A stretch of DNA of 20,000 nt from the NCBI RefSeq assembly GCF_051201035.1, contig NZ_JBPODR010000032.1, positions 1-20,000 of the forward strand, written 5' to 3'. This DNA comes from Thermoanaerobacterium thermosulfurigenes (GTDB lineage: Bacteria; Bacillota; Thermoanaerobacteria; Thermoanaerobacterales; Thermoanaerobacteraceae). Below are positions 13,989 through 19,898 of the stretch, piece by piece. The translations under genes and the position numbers were made by a program. The number at the start of each line of letters is the position of its first letter. Position 1 is the stretch's first letter. A model generated the notes under the pieces. That model saw only the letters and a list, made by a program, of their open reading frames with translations, searched no databases and was not told the origin of the DNA.

Positions 13989-14312
13989 TTACAATGTCTC
14001 TCCACACTTTTTGCAGTATCTTATCTTCTCACCATCAGCAAGAATTTTAACACCATATCTGACTCCTTTACCGCAATTGTTGCAGTATAACATTACTTTA
14101 GATGCAAAGATAGGTGCTTCTTGATGTATTATTCCACCTTGATCCTGTGGACTTCTTGCTCTTTTATGCTTTGTTACTACATTTACACCTTCAACTAAAA
14201 CCTTTCCTTCTTTTGGCAATGCTTTAAGAACTTTGCCTTTTTTCCCTTTATCTTTCCCAGATATTACTGTGACTATATCACCTGTTTTAACGTGAAGTTT
14301 TTTTCTCTCCAA
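13989..14312 (-). CDS. rplX: 50S ribosomal protein L24 with a C-terminal Cys4 zinc ribbon
   Basis: A 107-residue uL24 protein, an assembly initiator near the tunnel exit. The N-terminal KOW motif is VKTGDIVTVISGKDKGKKGKVL (~8-29), followed by VEGVNVVTKHKRA and the GGIIHQEAPIFASKVM segment. The C-terminus has C77-x2-C80 (YCNNCG) and C100-x2-C103 (YCKKCG), a likely zinc ribbon that many but not all bacterial L24 carry. The start is TTG, 8 nt after AGGAGG; no ATG is nearby in frame. It is 13 nt after rplN. Confidence 0.97.
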   Translation of the reverse strand: MERKKLHVKTGDIVTVISGKDKGKKGKVLKALPKEGKVLVEGVNVVTKHKRARSPQDQGGIIHQEAPIFASKVMLYCNNCGKGVRYGVKILADGEKIRYCKKCGETL

Positions 14313-14325
14313 TTGTTACACCTCC

Positions 14326-14694
14326 TTATAGAACTTCCGGTGCAAGTGAAATTATCTTCATAAAGTCTTTTTCCCTTAATTCTCTGGCAACTGGTCCAAA
14401 TATACGAGTTCCTCTTGGCTGCAAATCGTCTTTTATTATAACAGCAGCGTTATCATCGAATCTTATATACGTACCATCTTTTCTGGCAATGCCCTTCTTT
14501 GTTCTAACTATGACAGCTTTTACTACATCGCCTTTTTTTACAACACCTCCGGGTGTTGCACTTTTGACAGAAGCAACTATTATATCACCTATATTAGAGA
14601 ATTTTCTCGTTGAACCACCCATCAAATGTATACACATAATCTCTTTAGCACCAGTATTGTCTGCAACTTTTAATATTGTTTGAGGCTGTATCAT
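14326..14694 (-). CDS. rplN: 50S ribosomal protein L14
   Basis: A 122-residue uL14 protein, first gene of the spc block, at the subunit interface where it helps form bridge B8 and is the docking site of RsfS. It starts MIQPQTILKVADNTGAKEIM and contains GDIIVASVKSATPGG-VKKGDVVKAVIVRTKKG, FDDNAAVIIKDDLQPRGTRIFGPVARELR, and ends KIISLAPEVL. Length is exactly typical. ATG follows AAGGAGG; it is 19 nt after rpsQ with no terminator or promoter between. Confidence 0.98.
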   Translation of the reverse strand: MIQPQTILKVADNTGAKEIMCIHLMGGSTRKFSNIGDIIVASVKSATPGGVVKKGDVVKAVIVRTKKGIARKDGTYIRFDDNAAVIIKDDLQPRGTRIFGPVARELREKDFMKIISLAPEVL

Positions 14695-14713
14695 CTCAAA
14701 TACCTCCTTTCAG

Positions 14714-14968
14714 TCATTCTGCCTTTTTAATTATCTCAACAAGCCTCCATCTTTTTTCTTTGCTTAAAGGCCTAGTTTCCATTATCTTAACTATATCCCC
14801 AATATTACATTGATTGTTTTCATCGTGTGCCTTAAACTTTTTCGTACGTCTTACTATCTTGTTGTACAGTGGATGTCTTATTCTATCTTCTACAGCAACA
14901 ACTATCGTCTTCTGCATCTTGTTGCTGACAACTTTTCCTATTCTAACTTTTCTCATGCCTCTTTCCAA
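14714..14968 (-). CDS. rpsQ: 30S ribosomal protein S17
   Basis: An 84-residue uS17 protein, a primary 16S binder with an OB fold. Recognised by RKVRIGKVVSNKMQKTIVVA, EDRIRHPLYNKIVRRTKKFKAHDE and the C-terminal IVKIMETRPLSKEKRWRLVEI. The start is TTG at 14968, 7 nt after AAAGGAGG. An in-frame ATG four codons later is too far from the ribosome site, so I keep TTG. It is 15 nt after rpmC. Confidence 0.96.
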   Translation of the reverse strand: MERGMRKVRIGKVVSNKMQKTIVVAVEDRIRHPLYNKIVRRTKKFKAHDENNQCNIGDIVKIMETRPLSKEKRWRLVEIIKKAE

Positions 14969-14983
14969 TTTAAATCCTCCTTT

Positions 14984-15187
14984 CTATGCATTCAACTTGC
15001 CAAGTTCTCTTTCTCTTAAGATCGTCTTTATTCTTGCTATAGACTTTCTGACATCTCTAACTCTCATAGGATTGTCCAATTGTCCAGTGGCAAGTTGAAA
15101 CCTAAGGTTAAAAAGTTCTCCCTTTAAATCGGAAAGCTTCTGCAATAATTCTTCGTCTGTCAATTCTCTAATCTCTTTAGCCTTCAT
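14984..15187 (-). CDS. rpmC: 50S ribosomal protein L29
   Basis: A 67-residue two-helix uL29 protein at the tunnel exit, where it helps bind SRP and trigger factor. Sequence features: KAKEIRELTDEELLQKL, LFNLRFQLATGQLDNP and RVRDVRKSIARIKTILRER. The frame extends upstream to 15211, but ATG at 15187 gives the canonical MKAKEIREL start and follows GGTGGTG. It overlaps the end of rplP by 11 nt in another frame, so translation is probably coupled. Confidence 0.97.
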   Translation of the reverse strand: MKAKEIRELTDEELLQKLSDLKGELFNLRFQLATGQLDNPMRVRDVRKSIARIKTILRERELGKLNA

Positions 15188-15611
15188 TCTCTTCACCACC
15201 CAATTCTTCACGTTTTACGAACTTCGTTTTTATAGGCAGTTTGTGCTTAGCTAATCTTAAAGCTTCCCTTGCAACATCCTCATTTACACCAGCTATCTCA
15301 AAAAGCACTCTTCCCGGCTTCACTACGGCTACCCAGTATTCAGGTGATCCCTTACCAGAACCCATACGTGTCTCTGCAGGTTTTTCCGTTACAGGTTTAT
15401 CTGGGAAAATTTTTATCCAAACTTTTCCGCCTCTCTTTATATACCTTGTCATAGCAACCCTGGCAGCCTCTATTTGAACCGCCGTTATCCAGCCACCTTC
15501 AAGCGCTTGTAAACCGTAATCTCCATAAGTTACTGTATTTCCTCTTGTAGCGTTGCCTTTTATCCTGCCTCTCTGCTGTTTCCTGTATTTTACTCTCTTA
15601 GGCATCAACAT
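15177..15611 (-). CDS. rplP: 50S ribosomal protein L16
   Basis: A 144-residue uL16 protein next to the A site of the peptidyl-transferase region. It starts MLMPKRVKYRKQQRGRIKG, has GWITAVQIEAARVAMTRYIKRGGK, IFPDKPVTEKPAETRMGSGKG and the WVAVVKPGRVLFEIAGV segment. Two ATGs lie near the start; the first (15611) is 9 nt after AAGGAGG and gives the 144-residue length known from Bacillus (MLLPKRVKY). It is only 2 nt after rpsC. Confidence 0.97.
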   Translation of the reverse strand: MLMPKRVKYRKQQRGRIKGNATRGNTVTYGDYGLQALEGGWITAVQIEAARVAMTRYIKRGGKVWIKIFPDKPVTEKPAETRMGSGKGSPEYWVAVVKPGRVLFEIAGVNEDVAREALRLAKHKLPIKTKFVKREELGGEENEG

Positions 15612-15613
15612 GG

Positions 15614-16279
15614 TTATTTGCCTCCTTCCGCTGTTACCTGTTTCTTCGGCTGTGGCAATATCTCTCCTTTGTTAATCCAAACTTTAACGCCGATCTTGCC
15701 ATATGTTGTATTTGCTTCCGCAAATCCATAATCAATGTTAGCTCTTAATGTCTGTAGTGGCACAACACCTTCATGGTATCTTTCAGTACGAGCAATTTCA
15801 GCTCCTGCCAATCTTCCTGAACACGCAATCTTTATACCCTTAGCACCTTGTTTCATTGCTCTCGCTATAGATTGCTTCATTGCACGTCTGAATGAAATTC
15901 TTCTTTCTAATTGTGAAGCTATGTTTTCAGCCACTAACTGTGCATCCAACTCTGGATTCTTTACCTCAACGATGTTTATGACGACTTTTTTATTCGTCAT
16001 TTTTTCGATTTCTTGTCTCAATTCTTCAATACCTGCTCCACCTTTTCCTATTACCATGCCAGGCTTTGCAGTATAAACATCAATCTTTATCCTGTTAGCT
16101 GCTCTTTCTATTTCTATTTTCGGCACACCCGATGCATAGATTTTATTCTTTATATAGTCTCTTATCTTAATATCTTCAATCAAAAGATCGCTAAAATCTT
16201 TATCCTTTGCAAACCACTTTGCATACCAATCTTGTGAAACACCAACTCTTAAGCCACGAGGATTAATCTTTTGACCCAT
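15614..16279 (-). CDS. rpsC: 30S ribosomal protein S3
   Basis: A 221-residue uS3 protein at the mRNA entry channel. N-terminal MGQKINPRGLRVGVSQDW; a type II KH domain with GMVIGKGGAGIEELR (GKGG at 78-81); then the C-domain with ISFRRAMKQSIARAMKQGAKGIKI, SGRLAGAEIARTERYHEGVVPLQTLRA and YGFAEANTTYGKIGVKVWI. These arginines and lysines form the mRNA helicase region with S4 and S5. ATG lies behind AAGGAGGG, 12 nt after rplV. Confidence 0.98.
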   Translation of the reverse strand: MGQKINPRGLRVGVSQDWYAKWFAKDKDFSDLLIEDIKIRDYIKNKIYASGVPKIEIERAANRIKIDVYTAKPGMVIGKGGAGIEELRQEIEKMTNKKVVINIVEVKNPELDAQLVAENIASQLERRISFRRAMKQSIARAMKQGAKGIKIACSGRLAGAEIARTERYHEGVVPLQTLRANIDYGFAEANTTYGKIGVKVWINKGEILPQPKKQVTAEGGK

Positions 16280-16291
16280 TTTATCCCTCCT

Positions 16292-16624
16292 TTATTTTTC
16301 ATCAACTACTACTGTTATATGGCTCGTTCTTCTTCTCATCAGATTTGATCTACCCATCGCTCTCGGCATCATTCTCTTCATTATAGGGCCTTGATCAGCA
16401 ACAGCTTTAGCAACATAAAGGTTGTCTCTATCAAGTCCTAAGTTGTTTTCAGCGTTTGCAATAGCTGATTTTAAAACTTTTTCCACTATACCTGCCGCCT
16501 TATTTGGAGTAAACTTTAATATCGCTAACGCTTCATTGACATCCTTACCGCGTATTAAATTCATAACAAGGCCTGCTTTTTGAGGTGAAATTCTTACATA
16601 TTTTGCGACTGCTTTCGCTTCCAC
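16292..16624 (-). CDS. rplV: 50S ribosomal protein L22
   Basis: A 110-residue uL22 protein whose long hairpin lines the peptide exit tunnel. The start EAKAVAKYVRISPQKAGLV and NLIRGKDVNEALAILKFTPNKAA are typical. The hairpin loop is visible as PRAMGRSNLMRRRTSHITV (~88-105), the region where macrolide-resistance changes occur; no insertion or deletion is evident. The start is GTG, 7 nt after AGGAGG. It is 17 nt after rpsS. Confidence 0.98.
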   Translation of the reverse strand: MEAKAVAKYVRISPQKAGLVMNLIRGKDVNEALAILKFTPNKAAGIVEKVLKSAIANAENNLGLDRDNLYVAKAVADQGPIMKRMMPRAMGRSNLMRRRTSHITVVVDEK

Positions 16625-16641
16625 ACTATTACCTCCTTTGC

Positions 16642-16923
16642 CTATTGTACTTTTGAAGACTTTTCAGTATCTGCATGGCCGTGGAACGTACGTGTTGGAG
16701 CAAATTCCCCTAACTTATGACCAACCATATCCTCTGTTATATAGATAGGTACATGCTTTCTACCGTCGTGTACTGCTATAGTATGACCAACCATCTGTGG
16801 GAATATAGTGGAACTCCTTGACCATGTCTTCAAAACCTTTTTTTCATTCTTCTTATTCATTTCTTCTATCTTTTTCAAGAGTTTTTCATCAACATAAGGG
16901 CCTTTTTTTAAGGATCTACTCAA
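16642..16923 (-). CDS. rpsS: 30S ribosomal protein S19
   Basis: A 93-residue uS19 protein of the 30S head, paired with S13. It reads SRSLKKGPYVDEKLLKKI, then TWSRSSTIFPQMVGHTIAVHDGRKH, YITEDMVGHKLGEFAPTRTF and HGHADTEKSSKVQ. I place the start at TTG 16923, 8 nt after GGGAGG, which yields the family start. The same frame stays open to a TTG at 16944, but that would make the ribosome site itself coding (residues GREAV) and leave it without a site of its own. Confidence 0.96.
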   Translation of the reverse strand: MSRSLKKGPYVDEKLLKKIEEMNKKNEKKVLKTWSRSSTIFPQMVGHTIAVHDGRKHVPIYITEDMVGHKLGEFAPTRTFHGHADTEKSSKVQ

Positions 16924-16944
16924 AATTACAGCCTCCCTTCCCAA

Positions 16945-17775
16945 CTAAGCTTTGCGACTTTTTACTATCATTTTATTAGTAGACTTGTTTTTCTTACGTG
17001 TCTTATATCCAAGAGCAGGTTTGCCCCATGGAGTCATTGGTCCTGGATGTCCTATAGGTGCCTTACCTTCACCACCGCCATGTGGGTGATCAACAGGATT
17101 CATTACAGAACCTCTGACTGTAGGTCTTATACCTAACCATCTTGACCTACCAGCTTTACCAATCGTTACATTCTCATGATCTAAATTAGATACTTGTCCG
17201 ATTGTAGCTCTACAATTGGATCTAATACGCCTTACTTCTGATGACGGCATTCTTACCTGTACATAATCCCCTTCTTTTGCTATCAATTGAGCCATAGAGC
17301 CAGCCGCTCTAACCAACTGTCCACCTTTACCAGCTACCAATTCGATATTATGAATAAATGTACCAACTGGAATATGGCTTAGTGGAAGCGCATTGCCTAC
17401 TTTAATATCAACATTTTCACCAGACTCTACTATATCACCGACTTTTAAACCATGCGGCGCTATAATATATCTTTTTTCACCATCAAGATAGTGGATAAGC
17501 GCAATAAATGCTGATCTGTTTGGATCGTACTCTATTGAAGCTACTTTTCCTGGTACACCATCTTTATCTCTTTTAAAATCAATGATCCTGTATTTTCTTT
17601 TGTGACCGCCGCCACGATGACGAACAGTTATCCTGCCGTATACATTGCGTCCACCTGTTTTGTTGAGACTGACTGTCAATGACTTTTCTGGTTTATCTTT
17701 TGTAATTTCTTCAAATGTCAATACAGTCATTTGTCTCCTACCAGGTGATGTAGGATTGTATTTTTTTATACCCAT
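16945..17775 (-). CDS. rplB: 50S ribosomal protein L2
   Basis: A 276-residue uL2 protein, essential for subunit association and the peptidyl-transferase centre. Seen: MGIKKYNPTSPGRRQMTV, GRITVRHRGGGHKRKYRIID, AAGSMAQLIAKEGDYVQVRMPSSEVR and the VDHPHGGGEGKAP loop with H230, equivalent to the conserved E. coli H229. The C-terminal tail TRKKNKSTNKMIVKSRKA is normal. ATG follows AAGGAGGG. It is 25 nt after rplW and 21 nt before rpsS. Confidence 0.98.
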   Translation of the reverse strand: MGIKKYNPTSPGRRQMTVLTFEEITKDKPEKSLTVSLNKTGGRNVYGRITVRHRGGGHKRKYRIIDFKRDKDGVPGKVASIEYDPNRSAFIALIHYLDGEKRYIIAPHGLKVGDIVESGENVDIKVGNALPLSHIPVGTFIHNIELVAGKGGQLVRAAGSMAQLIAKEGDYVQVRMPSSEVRRIRSNCRATIGQVSNLDHENVTIGKAGRSRWLGIRPTVRGSVMNPVDHPHGGGEGKAPIGHPGPMTPWGKPALGYKTRKKNKSTNKMIVKSRKA

Positions 17776-17800
17776 TGTTTTCCCTCCTTAAATAGATCTC

Positions 17801-18094
17801 TTACGCTTGCAGTCCTTCAAAGAATTCAATTCCTTTGCTGTTTGGTTTTAGTTTCACGATAGCCTTTTTGTAGCTATTAGTCCTGCCGACATTTCTACCT
17901 ACTCTTTTTAACTTACCCATATAATTCATTGTATAGACTTTTTCAACATCGACACCAAATAATTCTTCAACAGCTTGCTTTATCTGAATCTTATTCGCAT
18001 TTTTATCGACGATGAAGGTGTATTTTCTCTCATTCATTAGATTCATGCTTTTTTCCGTAATAACCGGTTTTAAGATTATATCTCTTGCATCCAT
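17801..18094 (-). CDS. rplW: 50S ribosomal protein L23
   Basis: A 97-residue uL23 protein at the tunnel exit, docking site for trigger factor and SRP. Typical segments: RDIILKPVITEKSMNLM, KYTFIVDKNANKIQIKQAVEELFGV, VEKVYTMNYMGKLKR and a basic tail. ATG at 18094 shares a base with the rplD stop (TGATG) and has GAGGAGGTG about 8 nt upstream. A TTG one codon earlier is also possible and would add a single residue. Confidence 0.96.
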   Translation of the reverse strand: MDARDIILKPVITEKSMNLMNERKYTFIVDKNANKIQIKQAVEELFGVDVEKVYTMNYMGKLKRVGRNVGRTNSYKKAIVKLKPNSKGIEFFEGLQA

Positions 18095-18714
18095 CAAGCA
18101 TACACCTCCTCAACTTTATTAACCGCATCTTTTGTAATTATAAATCTGTCGTATTTTAATACATCGTATGTGTTCAAGCTATTTGCAAAAACAGCCTTTA
18201 CATTTGGTATGTTCCTGGATGACAAAATAACATTTTCCTTGCCATCAGGAATGACAATAAGCGCATTCTTTACATCAAACTTTTTAAGCATCTCGGCAAT
18301 TTTTTTAGTTTTTGGCTCATCTATATTAATATCATCAATGACTATTATCTCATTGTCTCTTACTTTTGAAGATAACGCTGATTTTAATGCAAGCCTCTTA
18401 ACCTTCTTTGGAATGTTGTAACTGTAATCTCTTGGTTTCGGCCCAAAAACAACGCCACCTTTTACCCATTGTGGTGCTCTTATACTTCCTTGACGAGCTC
18501 TACCGGTACCTTTTTGTCTCCACGGCTTAATACCGCCACCTCTAACTTCGCCACGTCTTTTTGTTGAATGAGTACCCTGTCTTTGGTTTGCCAAATAATT
18601 TAAAACCGCTTCATGCATGACAGGTACATTTACTTCAACACCAAATACATTGTCACTCAATTCAATTTCACCAATTTGTTCTGCATTTATATTGTAAACC
18701 GCTACCTTCGGCAT
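18094..18714 (-). CDS. rplD: 50S ribosomal protein L4
   Basis: A 206-residue uL4 protein. The long tunnel-lining loop spans ~44-90 with THSTKRRGEVRGGGIKPWRQ, KGTGRARQGSIRAPQW and the GGVVFGPKPRDYSY exit; macrolide contacts lie here and look wild type. The C-terminal fold ends FANSLNTYDVLKYDRFIITK. In E. coli L4 is the feedback repressor of the S10 operon; whether it acts here cannot be seen. It is 17 nt after rplC and overlaps rplW. Confidence 0.98.
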   Translation of the reverse strand: MPKVAVYNINAEQIGEIELSDNVFGVEVNVPVMHEAVLNYLANQRQGTHSTKRRGEVRGGGIKPWRQKGTGRARQGSIRAPQWVKGGVVFGPKPRDYSYNIPKKVKRLALKSALSSKVRDNEIIVIDDINIDEPKTKKIAEMLKKFDVKNALIVIPDGKENVILSSRNIPNVKAVFANSLNTYDVLKYDRFIITKDAVNKVEEVYA

Positions 18715-18731
18715 CTATTTTCCTCCTTTCG

Positions 18732-19361
18732 TTATTTGCTCTTAACAGTGTCTCTTATCATAAGGAGCGAACCCTTAACTCCTGGCACTGAACCTTTAAT
18801 AAGCAGCAAATTCTTTTCAGGATCAACTTTTACTACCTCTAAATTTTGGATAGTAACTCTTTCATTTCCCATATGACCTGGAAGTCTTTTGCCTTTAAAT
18901 GTCCTTGAAGGATCTGAACTAGCTCCCATCGAACCCGGTCTTCTATGGTATTTAGAACCATGGGCCATAGGTCCTCTATTGGCATTGTACCTTTTTACGA
19001 CACCTGCAAATCCTTTACCCTTTGACGTTCCAATCACATCGACCCTGTCGCCAACAGAAAATATGTCAGCTTTTATTTCACTGCCAACTTCATAGGATGA
19101 TATATCATCTAACCTAAACTCTCTTAAATACTTTTTAAATGGTACATTTGCTTTCGCAAAATGACCCTTTAAAGGCTTTATCAATCTTTTTTCTTTTACA
19201 TCACCGAAACCAACTTGTATAGCATCGTATCCATCATTTTCTTTAGTCTTTTTTTGAACAACTACACATGGACCTGCTTCTACAACTGTAACTGGTATCA
19301 TTTCGTTTCCCACAAATATCTGTGTCATTCCATGTTTTTTACCTAATATTGCCTTTTTCAT
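18732..19361 (-). CDS. rplC: 50S ribosomal protein L3
   Basis: A 209-residue uL3 protein, one of the first to bind 23S rRNA. Landmarks: KKAILGKKHGMTQIF, PVTVVEAGPCVVVQKKT, the KGKGFAGVVKRY motif (~114-125), and the peptidyl-transferase-reaching loop NRGPMAHGSKYHRRPGSMGA (~128-147), followed by KGKRLPGHMGNERVT. ATG follows AGGAGGG by 6 nt. A 51-nt gap with a GNRA-loop hairpin separates it from rpsJ. Confidence 0.98.
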   Translation of the reverse strand: MKKAILGKKHGMTQIFVGNEMIPVTVVEAGPCVVVQKKTKENDGYDAIQVGFGDVKEKRLIKPLKGHFAKANVPFKKYLREFRLDDISSYEVGSEIKADIFSVGDRVDVIGTSKGKGFAGVVKRYNANRGPMAHGSKYHRRPGSMGASSDPSRTFKGKRLPGHMGNERVTIQNLEVVKVDPEKNLLLIKGSVPGVKGSLLMIRDTVKSK

Positions 19362-19384
19362 CTTCTACCCTCCTGAAATCATCG

Positions 19385-19398
19385 GACGCTTTCGCGTC
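19385..19398 (-). other. Short GNRA-tetraloop hairpin between rpsJ and rplC
   Basis: On the minus strand GACGC-GAAA-GCGTC forms a perfect 5-bp G+C-rich stem closed by a GAAA tetraloop. It is only 14 nt after the rpsJ stop codon and about 15 nt before the rplC ribosome site. There is no U tract, so it is not an intrinsic terminator. Possible roles are an mRNA stability or processing element or a protein-binding site; none can be shown from one sequence. Confidence 0.5.
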
Positions 19399-19412
19399 AT
19401 AATTTCCTAATT

Positions 19413-19721
19413 TTATAATTTTATCTCTATATCGACACCCGCTGGTAAATCCAATCTCATTAATGCATCTACAGTTTTAGGTGTTGGGCTTAATATGTCA
19501 ATAAGTCTCTTGTGTGTCCTTGTTTCAAACTGTTCTCTCGAATCTTTGTATTTATGTGGCGCTCTCAGTATTGTAATTACATCTCTTTCCGTAGGAAGTG
19601 GTATAGGTCCTGACACTTCTGCGCCTGTTCTCTTTGCCGTTTCAACAATCTTTTCAGCAGATTGATCTAACACCATATGATCAAAAGCTTTTAATCTTAT
19701 GCGAATTTTCTGTTTGGGCAT
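19413..19721 (-). CDS. rpsJ: 30S ribosomal protein S10 (NusE)
   Basis: A 102-residue uS10 protein, first gene of the S10 block; it also acts as NusE with NusB in rRNA antitermination. Recognised by KQKIRIRLKAFDHMVLDQSA, ETAKRTGAEVSGPIPLPTER, the loop HKYKDSREQFETRTHKRLID (~55-74), and the end ALMRLDLPAGVDIEIKL. ATG lies 8 nt after AAGGAGG. It follows tuf by 177 nt, the longest gap in the run of ribosomal-protein genes, so an operon promoter may lie there. Confidence 0.98.
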   Translation of the reverse strand: MPKQKIRIRLKAFDHMVLDQSAEKIVETAKRTGAEVSGPIPLPTERDVITILRAPHKYKDSREQFETRTHKRLIDILSPTPKTVDALMRLDLPAGVDIEIKL

Positions 19722-19813
19722 AATTATTCCCTCCTTCTATATAAGCAATCATTAATTCCATATACACTCATCCGCGCGTTTTCAACTCTGTAAAAAATCC
19801 GTCCAACTTTATT

Positions 19814-19842
19814 AGTTTACCTTAAAGACCGCATTATTTCAA
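19814..19842 (-). promoter_or_regulatory. Weak promoter candidate for the S10 operon
   Basis: On the minus strand TTGAAA (19842-19837) and TAAACT (19819-19814) are separated by exactly 17 bp. The -35 is a good match and the -10 mediocre. It would start transcription near 19807, leaving an ~85-nt leader before rpsJ. Transcription from upstream (tuf and beyond) could make it unnecessary. Confidence 0.3.
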
Positions 19843-19863
19843 GTCTTGACAAAACAATAGTTA

Positions 19864-19891
19864 TGTGCTAATAGCTTATGCTATTAGCACA
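19864..19891 (-). terminator. Strong hairpin downstream of tuf (probable terminator, unusual orientation)
   Basis: A perfect 12-bp inverted repeat (arms 19864-19875 and 19880-19891) with a 4-nt loop starts 7 nt after the tuf stop. On the plus strand it is followed by six T residues, a textbook terminator facing tuf. On the minus strand, the direction of tuf, only a mixed TAACTATTGTTTTG follows, so termination may be partial. It could also be an mRNA 3'-end stabiliser or processing site for tuf. Confidence 0.55.
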
Positions 19892-19898
19892 TTTTTTC

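Larger units (their letters stand above)
19722..19898 (-). other. tuf-rpsJ intergenic region (S10 leader)
   Basis: A non-coding gap of 177 nt. It contains the hairpin just after tuf (19864-19891), a weak promoter candidate (19814-19842), and the rpsJ ribosome site AAGGAGGG at its left end. Between them is A+T-rich sequence with one small G+C patch (CGCGCGGAT, ~19769-19777). I see no ORF with a ribosome site, and no convincing structured leader comparable to the E. coli S10 leader. Confidence 0.6.

Noticed and set aside
13972..14007. 12-codon N-terminal extension of L5
   Set aside because: The frame includes the AAGGAGG ribosome site as coding sequence; ATG at 13971 gives the family start.
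19768..19821. Potential attenuator stem in the S10 leader (AACT/AGTT and CTTTA/TAAAG pairings)
   Set aside because: Only 4-5 A/U-rich pairs with mismatches and no clear U tract in the right place; indistinguishable from chance.
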